Shown in pieces: positions 12,534 to 24,640 of a DNA stretch of 64,000 nt (its first letter is position 1; each line of letters opens with the position of its first letter). Origin of the DNA: Rhizomys pruinosus (taxonomy: Eukaryota; Chordata; Mammalia; Rodentia; Spalacidae). The translations under genes were made by a program, and so were the position numbers. The stretch lies in assembly GCA_009823505.1 (NCBI GenBank), contig VZQC01012403.1:1537969-1601968 (forward strand). Reading direction: 5' to 3'. The notes beneath the pieces were generated by a model, which did no database searches, had not been told where the DNA came from, and saw only the letters and a list, made by a program, of their open reading frames with translations.

Positions 12534-13183
12534 GTGGCACGTGTCCTGCACAGTGTATCTGTTGTGCCTCAGCTCAGGGTTCAGTGTCTCTGAGTGGTTT
12601 CAGTGTGCATATGTACTGCCTGCTGTGCACCAACCAGGAAGTGAGGTTTTGCATGATCCTAGGCCACAAGTTCTCTGTGCAGAGAGTAAAGTGCAGCTCA
12701 CATTTTTATTTTCTTAGTTGTCTATCTTGGTGATTAATAGGCAGTACTTGAAAGAGACCATAAAGAAATCCATTTCTGTTGAAGGTTGAGGCTGAAGGGA
12801 AACTACACCTTGAAGTGCTTTACACACAAGGTGTTAGTAGGTGGAATAATTTGGGGATCCTGTTCAAAGTCGAAATCATTATTAGCCATGAGCAAAATAT
12901 GAAATACAGATTTTCTACATATATTTACTTTTCTCCACCCATTATCTAATAACATTCAGGGATACAAAAAACCTCCATGGGTCTTTGCATATCTCTGTGG
13001 AAGCGTTGTATCAAAATAATTGCAGCACTTTTTTCCTCCTTACTGAGTTCTAGGGTAATTTTAATTCTACAACTATAAAAGCTGCTTGTCAATCAGACAA
13101 CAAAAGGCAATCCCTCAGAATTCAGAAGCTGATCATTTGTTTGTTTTATAAATTCTATCAATATTTAAAATATTAGTCTTTAG
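12534..13183. other. 5' flank of the TRDV1-like V, no feature called
   Basis: It must contain the V promoter on the minus strand, but I could not identify a TATA box or other element with confidence. Confidence 0.4.
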
Positions 13184-13392
13184 AGGCTGGGTGATGACTC
13201 AGATGGTAGAGTGCTTGCTGTGGAAACATGGGGGGTTCAGTTTTCCTCTCCACCATCTACATGAAGAAGCAGGTGTTGTACTCCTGTGATCCCAGCACTG
13301 GGAAGCAGAGATAGGAGAAGCCCAGGATCTTAGCGGTGGACCAGACTAGTCTACAGGTGAACTCCAGGTTCAGTGAGAGACACTATCTGAAA
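13184..13392 (+). mobile_element. RSINE/B4-type SINE
   Basis: GGCTGGGTGATGACTCAG and CTCCTGTGATCCCAGCACTG, ending in AGGTTCAGTGAGAGACAC. Confidence 0.7.
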
Positions 13393-13394
13393 GA

Positions 13395-13498
13395 AATGGA
13401 GTAAACCCCAGTGTGGAGCACAAGGGCAGGACTGATGGTTGTTGGAGATTGCCAAGAAGGAGCCTTCAAACATGACATCTTTCAGCCTAATTTAAAGA

Positions 13499-13544
<46 letters not shown>

Positions 13545-13875
13545 ACAAGCTGAAGATGCTAAAAGATGTATGTGGCATGCATAGATGCATATTTTGGAGT
13601 GATACAGATTGGAAGGAACAACAATAACAACAAAAAGACTGGGTCAAAGAATTGACTGAAACAGTGAACTTCTGCTCAAAACAGTAAACTTATGCATTGA
13701 AAATTTTAAAAGAGACTGAGAAAAAGATGAAAAACATGTTTGGCAGAACGCATGAGCTCTGGTGGGGTGGGGGGCAGGGAAGGGGGAATGGGTCAAGACT
13801 TGATTGGAAAATTTTGTATGAAATGCACAAGGCTTCAATGAAAATTAGCTTTGTAAAAAAAAGAAATGAAGAACA
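13395..13875 (+). mobile_element. LINE-1 3' UTR fragment
   Basis: From about 13560 it shares ATATTTTGGAGTGATAC, GACTGAAACAGTGAAC and CATGAGCTCTGGTGGGGTGG with the 3' UTRs near 23300 and 26350. A (GA)n tract splits it. The 13405-13485 part also matches 63189-63290. Confidence 0.75.
13500..13542 (+). repeat. (GA)n microsatellite
   Basis: Pure GA tract. Confidence 0.95.
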
Positions 13876-14139
13876 TTAGAGGAAGATACCCAAAGTCAAA
13901 ATCTGGCTGCCACTCACACATCTGTACATATATGTGAACATATACACACACACACAATAAGTTTAAATCTACCCTTGTAAAAATACTTTAAACATCTAAC
14001 ATCAAGCTTCATTTAGAAGATATTTAAGAGGCTCAATTACACTCATTATATTATATTCTAGAATTTTTCTGACATCGCGTTTTCTCTAGCAGTCATCTGA
14101 AGTATGGAGTTTCGGTTGTTAAATTCTCTGTGAGTTTTT

Positions 14140-14547
14140 TTTTTTTTCATTTGCAAAACAGCCTTATGATAAGCTTGACAGGTCTCTCTGAGGCTCAAGG
14201 GTATAATTCCCTTCCAACTGAATGTCATACACAATACTTGGAAGCAGTTAGGGGCACCTTCCAACACTACATAAATTGGTGGTTGAATTTTGGTGGACTG
14301 CTCTGCAATCATTTGTAGTATAGCTTTTTTTTTTAATTTGGTCTCATTAATTTAGTGGAGAAAATGAAATAAACCAAAAGAAAATCAGAAAAGAAACTAC
14401 AAACAAGGTCTTTTATACAAGTCTAAATAACAGATCGATGGGTGTTTCAAAGCCTAGTTTTCATGACAGACAGCCAGATTCCTCAGTTTAAGCCTTTGCA
14501 CCTAAACAGATGGAGACCACACATGCCCTCAACAGTCTGGGAAGCAT
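14140..14547 (-). pseudogene. TRAV14/19-type V pseudogene: good leader, degenerate V exon
   Basis: The leader exon (14502-14547) is convincing. It has an ATG, a hydrophobic signal (MLPRLLRACVVSICLG) of the type seen in TRAV19 and TRAV14 leaders, and a phase-1 junction with a weak GTGCAA donor. About 220 bp further on, near 14200-14310, a minus-strand frame resembles V FR1 (AEQSTKIQPPIYVVLEGAP) and then TGT..TGG, like the Cys23-CDR1 region. After that no FR2, FR3, YxC motif or recombination signal can be found. I infer a decayed V segment of which only the leader is well preserved. The leader call is firmer than the V-exon call. It lies head to head, about 160 bp away, with the plus-strand V exon at 14710. 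Confidence 0.45.
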
Positions 14548-14709
14548 TGAAATGGAGATTCTACGATAAAAGTCTATAATAAAAATGAAGATTTCTTCTT
14601 TAATACAAGCATTTAAAGCTACAAAATGTTCTCTGCTGCTGAATTGGGTGCTTGATTTTTCATTCATGTGGAGAGCCCATCCTCTGCGACTTTCTCTGTT
14701 CCTAATCAG

Positions 14710-14990
14710 GGTGAAAGGACAAGTGGTGCAGAGTCCTGTATCCTTGACTCTCCAGAATGGAGACAACTGTGTCCTGCAGTGCAACTTTTCGTCCACTCCA
14801 GCCAACCTGCAGTGGTTTTTCCAGAATCCCGAGGGACACCTCATCAGCCTGTTTTACAATCCCTCAGGAACAAACCAGAGTGGAAGACTGAAGTCCATGA
14901 CAGTTGCTAAGGAAAACACAGCTTCTTGCACATTTCCTCCTCCCAGACTTCAGACTCGGGGCACTTATTTTTACTTCTGTGCTGTGGACC
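14710..14990 (+). pseudogene. TRAV22-like: Inverted TRAV22-type V exon, leaderless, with compensating indels
   Basis: A V exon on the plus strand, opposite to every other V here. It starts after a TTCCTAATCAG acceptor. FR1 (GQVVQSP), Cys in VLQCNFS, LQWFFQNP, the LISLFYNPSGT strand and C-terminal YFCAVD resemble human TRAV22. In FR3, about one base is missing near 14915, so roughly 16 codons are out of frame; an extra 7 bp just before YFC restores the frame. The usual DSGxYFC motif therefore reads differently although no stop arises. No ATG plus hydrophobic leader plus donor in frame exists in the 160 bp upstream, which instead holds the leader of an opposite-strand V. The recombination signal is intact. 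Probably non-functional as a receptor gene, though it could still be a RAG substrate by inversion. Confidence 0.75.
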
Positions 14991-15029
14991 CACAGTGCTC
15001 CCCAGGTACCTGCAGCCTAAACACAAACC
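14991..15029 (+). promoter_or_regulatory. Recombination signal, 23-bp spacer, plus orientation
   Basis: Heptamer CACAGTG (14991-14997), a 23-bp spacer and nonamer ACACAAACC (15021-15029) directly follow the TRAV22-like exon. The signal is well preserved although the coding part is damaged, and it points opposite to the other V signals. Confidence 0.92.
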
Positions 15030-15424
15030 TCCAGCTGTGTGGGTGTGGCCCTTCCCCAGTCATAAGACTTAAGGAAGCTACCGCAGAAGCTTGTGTATAG
15101 TTTTCTGTCTCTTTACTCAATTGGTAATTTTCCTCTCAGGTAACTTTCTGGTCCCCTAGGTCAGGGTCTTGCCTCTAGCCCTGGGGTGCAGTTTGCCTTA
15201 ACTCACACTTCTTAGAAAGAAGAAGAAAGTCCCTCTCTATCAGTTGTCACTTGGAAGAAAAGTTAAATTTCATAATACTAATATCCAGTGGTTTTGGTGA
15301 TGTTCGCTAATGGATGTCTTTCCATAAATTCCACTTAGCTGGGAATTTCCTTACAAAATACCTTTTTCAATGCAAGTGTAATATTATATTTTATATGCAG
15401 CAGTAAAAGAATGGAATGTGACTA

Positions 15425-15555
15425 AATATTCTTCACTACAAACAGGGGAGGCATAGAAAGGCCCTGTAGTCACAGGAAGCAAGGGCACATTCTTAAATAC
15501 CCTTCACTACAAACAGGGGAGGCATAGAAAGGCCCACAGTCACTGGACGCACTTC
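15425..15555 (+). repeat. Two-copy 71-bp direct repeat
   Basis: CTTCACTACAAACAGGGGAG starts at 15431 and 15502; the match runs about 40 bp past each start and into the flanks. Confidence 0.85.
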
Positions 15556-16167
15556 TGCTCCAATAGTATTCCATTATTTACTGGCAAAATACTTCCACCA
15601 AAATAATACAACAATTAAGAAGCTGTGTCCTTTGAGAAATATAAATATCTATTATTGTAAAAATTATTGAGTAAAGAACTAGAATATACCTCAGATTGGT
15701 GTTCCTTAAGTGGAGAATACTGGCCCCAGTCTTACAAGGGCTCCATTTAAAGCTGTTATACAATTTTTCATCAAAGGATTTTAAGAAAACTTCTTGCAGG
15801 CAAATCAAAAAGAGATTAGAAATAATCTTTAAGCTGATTAGAACACCAGTCTACTATTTTAAATTCATGCTAATTGTTGGAAATTCTCTTTTCAGTGTCT
15901 CTCACCACTAGTGTTTTCTGTACTAGACATTAGGGTCAAGTTTTCATACATCAAATCTTTGACTTTATTCTTTATAAAAACACTTACTTCTATTTTCCCT
16001 ATTAAACCAGTCTCTGGAAATCTTAACTTACTTTTCTCCAATATGCCTTTGAATTTTCACCATTTACTACACTTTTAATTGTTGACCTAGTTACACAATT
16101 TTATTAATAGTCAATATTTAAGTCATTTTATTTTCACAAGGGGTTAGGAATTCCTTTATGAAAATAC
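15556..16167. other. Intergenic, nothing recognised
   Basis: AT-rich; short chance ORFs only. Confidence 0.5.
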
Positions 16168-16410
16168 GTTCTTTTATTTTTAATTAATTAATTAATTAAT
16201 TAATTAATTAATTGTATGAATGTACTGTCTGCATGTAGGTCTGTGCACCCATGTGTTGCAAAGCTGCAGAGGTCAGAAGAGGGCTTCAGATTCCCCTGGA
16301 ACTGGATTTAAAGACAGTTCTCAGCTGCCATGTGGGTGCTGGGGATCGAATCCAGGTCCTCTGCAAGGGCAGTTGGCGCTCTTAACCACTAGGCCATCTC
16401 TCCAGCCCCA
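16168..16410 (-). mobile_element. B2 SINE with (AATT)n tail
   Basis: Complement of B2; the A-tail has turned into an (AATT)n repeat (about 16180-16213). Confidence 0.92.
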
Positions 16411-16612
16411 TTATTTTTGTTTATGTATGTTTGTGTATATTTGTCTGTGGATATGTGAACATCAGTGCCCATGGAGGTCAGAGACATTGGATGCCTGTAG
16501 AGCTGGAGTTACAGATGGTTGTGATCCACCCCATGTGAAGGCTGAGAATCAAACTCTGGTTATCTGCAACACTGCTACGCAACCTTAACTGTCCAGCAAT
16601 CTCTCCAGCCCT
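16411..16612 (-). mobile_element. Older B2/B3 SINE abutting the previous B2
   Basis: Complement of a diverged SINE with GAGGTCAGAGACATTGG and AATCTCTCCAGCCCT. Confidence 0.8.
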
Positions 16613-17064
16613 AGGAAATCCTTTTACAGTGAAAAATATTAATCACTTTGGAGTTTTCAATGAAAACAGATACACTTAGTTAAACACCTCCCACTCAGTA
16701 TCAAGCAAAGAACACCATTATTAAAGTAGCTTTAGGATACCAACTGTGCTCATGGACTTAATGCAGGATTTCTGAAACTGAAGATACCTAGGGTCATGAA
16801 AATCTAGATAAGAAGGAAAATCCTTAATATGAGAAAAGTTTGTGGACTATGAAAAATATAGTGGCTGCACAGTAAAATTGTGTTATCCTCCAGGAATATA
16901 AATGTAGTTTGTCCATACTAGAAAGATTTTTAACTAATTTTCATCTATTTAGAATTATATAAGAAATCATCAAATGTATAGGTGCATCTCAATATTACTT
17001 ATTACAATGAATATTTAAATCAATCTAAATAGTTCACGAATGGCAATTAAAATATTCTAACATG

Positions 17065-17220
17065 CAGCCAGGCATGGTGGTGCACGCCTTTAATCCTAGC
17101 ACTTGGGAGGCAGAGGCAGAGGCAGGCAGATCTTTGTGAGTTCAAGGCCAGCCTGGTCTACAGAGTGAGTTCCAGGACAGTTGGGGCTACAGGGAGACCC
17201 TGTCTCAAAGAAAGAAAAAA
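17065..17220 (+). mobile_element. B1 SINE at the LINE-1 5' junction
   Basis: Complete B1 (GCCAGGCATGGTGGTGCACG to the A-tail) with duplication ATTCTAACATG (17054-17064 and 17222-17232). The duplication straddles the LINE-1 target repeat and the first LINE-1 bases. Confidence 0.93.
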
Positions 17221-20200
17221 AATTCTAACATGGGAGCAAACTGACCAGCAAGCCACTGGGAATAGTGAGGTGTGTGCAGGGACTCGGTTGGCAGAGCACC
17301 CTGATCGGCAAGCCACCGCCAGAACAGAGAGGAGCTTGGGATGACCCTGTGGGTGGAGCAACCCAACCAGCCAGCAAGCCTACTGGGAAAGGTGTGGGGC
17401 TAGCTCCCAGTGATCTTAAACCAGCTCCCAGCACATCTGACACAACACCCAGTGGTCCCAGCTCCTACTGCTGACTGACCCAAAAGAACAGCCCAGCCTA
17501 GATAGGTCCACACAGGTAAGCTGAACCAACAGAGCTCTGGGACCACCCACCTGAGTGATCAGGTCCAGAAAGCCAGCTCAGACAAGCTGAACCAGGAGAA
17601 GCTCCGAGACAACCCATCAGAGCATCCAGAAGAAAGGTATGACTCAGGTAGGCCCAACAAAGGAAAAGTAGCCAGTTATCCTGACCCCTATAGGCCATTG
17701 CAGAAGCTTACAGCTAGACCAGGGGATCTGGTAGACCCTTATCACGTGCTGTAAGCCTCCAATGCAGCAAAGAAACACTTGAGATTCTCATTAGAACACA
17801 AATATCAAAACAAATCCACATACCAAAAGCACAGCAAGAAAACAACAGAATGGGAAAAGCAAATAATAAATCCCCACCAAACTCTACCAGTCCTACAGAA
17901 GACTCCTACACTCCAACAGAGATTTCTCTTGAGGTAACCTAGGACATAGATCTTAAAAAAATTCATAGACATACTCAAAGAAATTAAGGAATATAAAGAG
18001 CACACACACAAGTAAACCAAAGAAGTGGAAGGAGAGAATGGCAAACTTTGGAAGGAAGTGGAAACACTAAAGGAATCTCAGGCTGAAATGGACAAGGAAA
18101 TTGAACACTCATGCAGTCAACAGGAAAGGACAGGAGTAACAGAATAGATGAAGCAGAAAATAGAACATCAAGACTAGAAGCCAACATGGGAGAGCTGGAG
18201 AACTCAGGCAAAGACTATGAAAAAATTTTAAAACCACAAGAGTGAAATAATCAGGAAATGTGGGACACCATGAGGAGACCAAATCTCCACATCATAGGTA
18301 TAGAGGAAGAAGAAGCCCAGAAAAATGGTATGGACCAGATCTTCAATAAAATTATAAAAGAAAATTTCACCAAATTGAAAAATGGCATACCCATACAAAC
18401 ATAAGAAGCACATAGAACACCCCAAATAGACAAGACCAGAAAAGAAATTCCCCATACCATATGATAATCAAAACACTAGACACTCAAAGCAAAGAGAGAA
18501 TACTGAAAGCCACAAGAGAAAAACAAGTTACCTATAAAGGGAAACCCATCAGAATCACAGCTAACTTCAATGCAAAGGATAAAAGCCAGAAGAGCTTAGA
18601 CCAAAGTATTGCCAGTACTAAATGACTATAGATGCCAACTCAGGTTAATCTTCCCAGGAAAAATTCCAATTAAAACTGAAAGCAAAAGGAAAATCTTCCA
18701 TGACATAAACAAGATAAAAGAATACATGTCTAGAAAACCAAACCTCCAGAAAACACTCAAAGCAATCCAGATGACAGAGTAAAAGAGCAGCTATCCCCAA
18801 GCAGCAAGTGATATTAATTAATGAAGATATAACCCCAGAAATACAAACATAACCCAAAAATGCAAACAGAAAATAAAGTAAAGGGAAGCAATATACATTT
18901 CTCTAACTTTAAATTATTAACTTTAAATATTAATGGTCTGAACTCACAAATCAAGAGACACAGACTGGGGGAATGGATTAAGAAACTGAATCTGTCTTTT
19001 GTCTACAAGAAACCTATCTCACTTTCAAGGAGAGGCACCATCGTAAGGTAAAAAGATGGAAAAAAATATTCCAAGCAAATGGCACCTAAAAGCAAGCAAG
19101 AGTCACTATTTTAATATCAGACAAAATAGACTTCAAAGTAAAACTAACTAGAAGAGATGAATAGGCTCACTACATCCTCATCAAAGGATCAATCAATCAT
19201 GAAGATCTCACAATCTTAAATACATATGCACCAAACTCTGGTGCACCAAACTTCATAAACACAATCCTGAAGGACTTCAAGGCACAGATTAATCCCAACA
19301 CACTAATATTGGGAGACTTCAATACCCCATTGAGCCCACTGAACAGTCAACTGGACAAAGAATAAACAGAGAGACAACTAACCTGAACAATACTATATGC
19401 CAAATGGACCTAACAGACATCTACTGAATATTCCACCCACAAACCAAAGAATATACTTTCTTCTCAGCACCCCATGAAACATAATCCAAAATCAACCATA
19501 TACTGGGACACAGAGCAAAACTCAACAAATACAAAAAATTAAAATATTTTCATGCATCCTATTAGACCACACTGGATTAAAGCTTAATAGTAACACCAGA
19601 TAGAGCTCTACTAGCTACATGAACACATGGAAACTAAACAACACACCAGTGAATAACAAATGGTTCAAAGGAGAAATAAAGAAAAAAATAAAAGCATCCC
19701 CAAATGAAAGGGGGGATACAACACAGCAAAACCTATGGAACACTTTAAAAAGCAGTTCTAAGAGGGAAATTTATACCCCTAAGTGTCTACATTAAGAAAA
19801 CAGAAAGAGCACAAATAAATGACCTAACACTGCAACTAAAAACACTTGAGAGGCAACAAATGAATCATAAACCCAATAGACAGGAAGAAATAACAAAAAT
19901 CAGAGTAGAAATCAATGAAATGGAAACAAAGAAAACAATATCAAAAATCAACGAATCCAAGAGCTGGTTATTTGAAAGGATTAATAAGATAGATAATTAG
20001 CCTAGTTGATGAAAAGAAGGAAAGAACAACTCCAACAAAATTAGGGACAAAAAGTGAAACATCACAACAGATGGTGAAAAGATTAAGACAATCATACAAG
20101 AATATTTCAAAAACCTATACTCTACCAAATTTAAAAACATAAGAGCAATGGATGAATATCTGAAATCATGAAATTTACCAAAACTTAACCAGGAAGAGAT

Positions 20201-22119
20201 TGACAACTTAAACAGACCCATAGTAAAGGAGGAAATTTAAACTGTGATTTAAAACCTTTCAAGTAAAAAAAGCATAGTCCAGATGGATTCACAGCAGAAT
20301 TCTATAAAACATTCAAAGAAGATCTACAAAATATTCAAGAGGATATAAGCAGATGGAAATCTCCCAAATTCCTTCCACGAAGTCAGCATCACTCTGATAC
20401 CAAAACTAGGCAAAGATACAATGAAAAAAGAAAACTATTGACCCTTTTCATTAATGAACATAGATGCAAAAATTCTCAACAAAATACTTGCAAACCACAT
20501 AAGGCACATATCAAAAAGATCATCCACCATGAACAAATCAGATTCATACCAGAAATGCAGAGATGGTTCAACATATGTAAATCAATAAACGTCATAAAGC
20601 ACATAAACAGACTGAAAAAAAAAACACATGATCATCTCAATTGATGCACAAAAAGCCTTCAACATGATTCAGCATGCCTTCATGTTTAAAACTCCAGAGG
20701 GAACTGGACTGGAGGGAACATTCCTCAACACAATTAAAGCCATATACAACAAACCCACAACCAGCATCATCCTAAATTGGGAAAAATTTGAACTGTTCCC
20801 CTTAAAATCAGGAACCCAACAAGGCTGCCCCCATCCCCACTCCTTTCCAACATACTGCTTGAAATGCTTGTGAGAGCAATAAGACAAGAAAAGGAAATTA
20901 AAGGAGTACTAATTGGAAAAGAGGAGGTCAAGATATCCCTTTTTGCAGATGACATGAGTTTACCTAAGGGATGCCAGAAACTCCAGCAGCAAACTTCTAG
21001 AAATGATTAACAGTTTCTGTTAAGTAGCAGGATACAAAATTAACATAGAAAAGTCAGTAGCCTTTCTTTATACCAATAACAAGCAACTGGAGAAGGAATA
21101 AAATGAGACTCTCCCATTCACAATAGCCTCCAAAAAATAAAATATCTAGGAACAGACCTGACCAAAGACACTAAAACTCTCTACAGTGAAAATTTTAAAT
21201 CCCCAAAGGAAACTGAGGGAGACACCAGAAGATGGAAGGTTCTCCAATGCTCATGGATTAGAAGAATTAATATAGTAAAAATGACCAGCCTAACCAAAGT
21301 AATATACAGATTCAATGCAATCCCAATTAAAATTCCCATGGGCTTCTTTGCAGACCTAGAAAAAAATCTTAAAGTTCATACGGAAAAACAAAAGACCCCG
21401 GATAGCCAAAGCAACCCTGAGCAAAAAGAGCAACACAGGGGGGATTACTGTACCAGACTTCAAACTATATTACAGGCTATAGTAATAAAAACAGCCTGAT
21501 ATTGGCACAAAAACAGACCCAGAGATCAGTGGAACAAAGTTGAAGACCCAAACCTGAACACATGCAATTTCAGCCACCTCATATTTTACAAAGGGGCCAA
21601 GGAGTCTCAATAGAGGAAAGACAGCATCTTCAGCAAACAGTGTTGGCAAAACAGGATTACTACTTGCAGAAGAATTAAACTAAACCCCTACCTCTACAAA
21701 ATGAACTCCAAATGGATCAAAGTCCTCAATGTGAAGCCTCTACAAAAATGAACACCAAATGGATCAAAGACCTCAGTGTGAAACCTGAAACTCTGAAAAT
21801 AATAGGAGAAAACAGTAGTAACCTACAACACATAGGCATAAGAAAAGACTTTCTAAATAAGGTCAACAATTGACAAATGGGACCTTATTAAGCTCAAGAG
21901 CTTCTGTGCAGTGAAAGAAGTGAAGAGAAAACCCACAGAGTGGGAGGAAACATTCACCAGTGAAACATCTGACAGAGCATTAACATCCAGAATATATAAA
22001 CTACTTAAAAAACTGCGGTAAGAAAACAAATGAATCACTCAAAAGATGGAGTCAAGAGCTTAACAGACTCTTCACTAGTGAGGAAGTAAAGATGACTCAG
22101 AAACATCTTTAAAAGTGTT

Positions 22120-22265
22120 CAACAGCTGGGCATGGTGGCACACGCCTTTAATCCTAACACTTGGAAGGCAGAGGCAGGCGATCTCTTGAGCCTGGTCAAC
22201 AGAGTGAGTTCCGGGACAGCCAGAGCTACCAGAGACCCTGTCTCAAAAAGACCAAAAAAAAAAAA
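22120..22265 (+). mobile_element. B1 SINE inside LINE-1
   Basis: B1 with A-tail, flanked by AAGTGTTCAACA on both sides, inserted in the ORF2 region of the 17061-23544 element. Confidence 0.9.
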
Positions 22266-22861
22266 AAAGTGTTCAACATTGTTAATAATTAAGGAAATGC
22301 AAATTAAAACCACTTTATGATATCATCTCACTCTGATAAGACTGGCTAGGATCAAGAAAACAAAGGATACTAAATGCTGGAGAGGTTGTTGGGAAAGGGA
22401 AACATTCATCCACTGCTGGTGGAAATGTAAACTGGTACAACCACTATGGAAAGCAGTGTGGAGAACTTTTAAGAAACTGAAAATGAGCCTGCCACCTGAC
22501 CGAGTCATACCACTCCTGGGTATATACCCACAAGACTCATCCTTTTGCAGAGATACATGCACATCTGTTTATTGTAGCTCTCTTGACAATAGCAAAGAAC
22601 AGGAAGCAACCCAAGTTCCCTCAACCAACGAGCGGATAGAGAAAATGTGGGACATTCACACATTGGAATTCTATGAAGCAGTAAAGAAAGATGACATAAC
22701 GAACTGTGCAGGTAAATGGATGAAACTAGAAGATATTATATATTAAATAAAGTAACACAGTCCTAGAAAAACAAATGAGGTATGGCCTCCTTCATTTGTG
22801 GATGCTAACACCAAATCTTTCATTATAATGAAAACTGAATAATTCCTTTTTATTTCTGTGT

Positions 22862-23094
22862 TCCTTTTTTAAATTTTATTTATTATTTTTATTTTATGTG
22901 TAGGTGTATATTGCCTTCATCTGTGTAAGTGCTCCCATGTCATGCAATGCCTGTGGATGTTAGAAGAGGTTGTTGAATCCCCTGGAACTAGGGCAATGGA
23001 AGTTTGTTAGCCACCATGTGGGTGCTGGGAATTGAACCCAGGTCCTTTGCAAGAACAGACAGTGCTCTTCAACACTGAGCCATCTCTCCAGCCC
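22862..23094 (-). mobile_element. B2 SINE in a LINE-1 3' UTR
   Basis: Complement of B2 (GGTGCTGGGAATTGAACCCA ... CCATCTCTCCAGCCCC); LINE-1 3' UTR resumes afterwards. Confidence 0.9.
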
Positions 23095-24016
23095 CTATTT
23101 CTTTGTTCTTTACAAAATATAATACCTCATCTTACTCATCAACTTGATACATATTATAGGAAAGTAAAGTAATACTGCTGCATTACCTGCATACAACCCG
23201 ACTATCAAAATGTGAATCCCTAAACATGTTTTGGAGTTAACCTATAGCTTATTTTCAGATGTCATAATTTTTGTATATGTGGGGCCTGCATATGTGCATA
23301 TTTTGGAGTGATACAAATGGGAAGAAACGACAACAAAACAGACTGGGTCAAAGAACTGACTGAAACAGTAAACTTCTGCCCAAAACAGTAAAATTATGCT
23401 TCAAAAAATTTTTTAAAAAGACTGAGAAAAAGATGCAAGACATACAGGGCAGAATGCATGAACTCTGGTAAGGGAGGAGGAACGGGCTTAGATTTTATTA
23501 AGAAATGTTGTAATAAATGCACAAAACTTCAATAAAAATATTCTATTAAAATATTCTAAAGTATAATAAAAGCACATCATATAGACTAACATGGACTAGA
23601 AGCCTTTCTGTATATCATTTCAGACATATATAATCTTTCCTGAAACATAGAATTTTTAAAGTGAGTTGATTTTATTTTTATATTCTATCATTTTTAGCTT
23701 AAATATATGTAATTCTTGAATTTGCATGTTGAGAATCAGTGAACAGTGAAGTAACTGAAGAACTTCATATCTCCTTGGTGTTAAGCTTTGTGATGATATC
23801 TGTTCTGTGCATGTCATTCCTGAAACAGAAAGAGTTAATGAGACAGGTGAGACCTCAGAAGTGTTGCAGCCATGGTATTTCAAATCTAGTACTGTACTCA
23901 AGCTTAGTAAGACACACATAAATATTGTGGAGCAAATACATGATTTAACCATTCAATGTATATTGGACAAGTGTTTTGGCCTGGGAGACACAGTAAGACA
24001 CTGTCAAGATAGTTGA

Positions 24017-24017
24017 T

Positions 24018-24068
<51 letters not shown>

Positions 24069-24110
24069 GAAAGATAGATACATAGATAGATGATTGATAG
24101 ATAGATAGAT

Positions 24111-24167
<57 letters not shown>
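24017..24167 (+). repeat. (GATA)n microsatellite
   Basis: GATA repeats with a few interruptions, next to the decayed V segment. Confidence 0.95.
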
Positions 24168-24168
<1 letters not shown>

Positions 24169-24239
24169 CGCTGACCCACTGGCAACCCTGTTTTGCCCTG
24201 CACATACCTGCTGAGCTGTTCATAGCTGAGGAGGCCTCC

Positions 24240-24640
24240 TCTTAAGGTCTGGAGAGTTGGGGTGGGAGGGTTTCTGTAGGCACCTGCTTGGCTGTAGTCT
24301 CCCAGCACCCAGAAATACACGGCTAAGTCCAGAGCTGTGAGGCTGTAGTGGATGATGAGGCTCACAGAGTAGCTGCTTCTCATAATACAAAAATACTTTT
24401 TCTATGCTACATTATGTTAACTATAAGATGCATGATAAATAAGGAAAATCATTTCTCAACTAAACACCACCAGACAATAGCAACCTATGTCCACATCCAA
24501 ACACAACAGCTGAGCAGAACTGGGGTCCTGGAGCTGTGATCATCCTTATGACTCTTGCCAAGGCAGATAGAAACCATGACTGCCTCCAGCAGGGGAGTAG
24601 TGTGGGGCAAGTTCTTCTGAGCAAATGTGTTGTTTTTTTC
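24240..24640 (-). pseudogene. Decayed TRAV14/19-type V segment
   Basis: On the minus strand, near 24560-24600, a leader-like frame (LLEAVMVSICLG) ends at CTTG followed by GCAAGAG, so a GC replaces the usual GT donor. No start codon is in register upstream. Near 24440-24465 EMIFLI matches FR2 of the TRAV14/19/TRDV1 group but is preceded by a stop. At 24290-24380 the frame SSYSVSLIIHYSLTALDLAVYFW resembles FR3, with Trp in place of the second conserved Cys. The intron and FR1 with Cys23 cannot be found, and no consensus heptamer-nonamer follows. It is a relic of one more V segment in the same orientation as its neighbours. Confidence 0.6.

Larger units (their letters stand above)
17061..23544 (+). 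mobile_element. Nearly full-length LINE-1 with exact target duplication
   Basis: It runs from a 5' UTR-like segment through a decayed ORF1 region (about 17760-18700), ORF2 endonuclease (NFKLLTLNINGLNSQIKRHR near 18900), reverse transcriptase (GTQQGCP near 20815, FADD-like near 20945) and a 3' UTR ending AATAAAAATATTCT. The duplication ATTAAAATATTCTAA is at 17046-17060 and 23545-23559. Both ORFs carry many stops, so it is dead. Later inserts: B1 at 17065 and 22120, B2 at 22866. Confidence 0.9.

Noticed and set aside
12469..12717. 82-codon plus-strand frame
   Set aside because: Overlaps the minus-strand leader exon of the TRDV1-like V; no signature of its own.
14991..15100. Extension of the TRAV22-like frame to 15100
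   Set aside because: It reads through the recombination signal; germline V coding ends before the heptamer at 14991.
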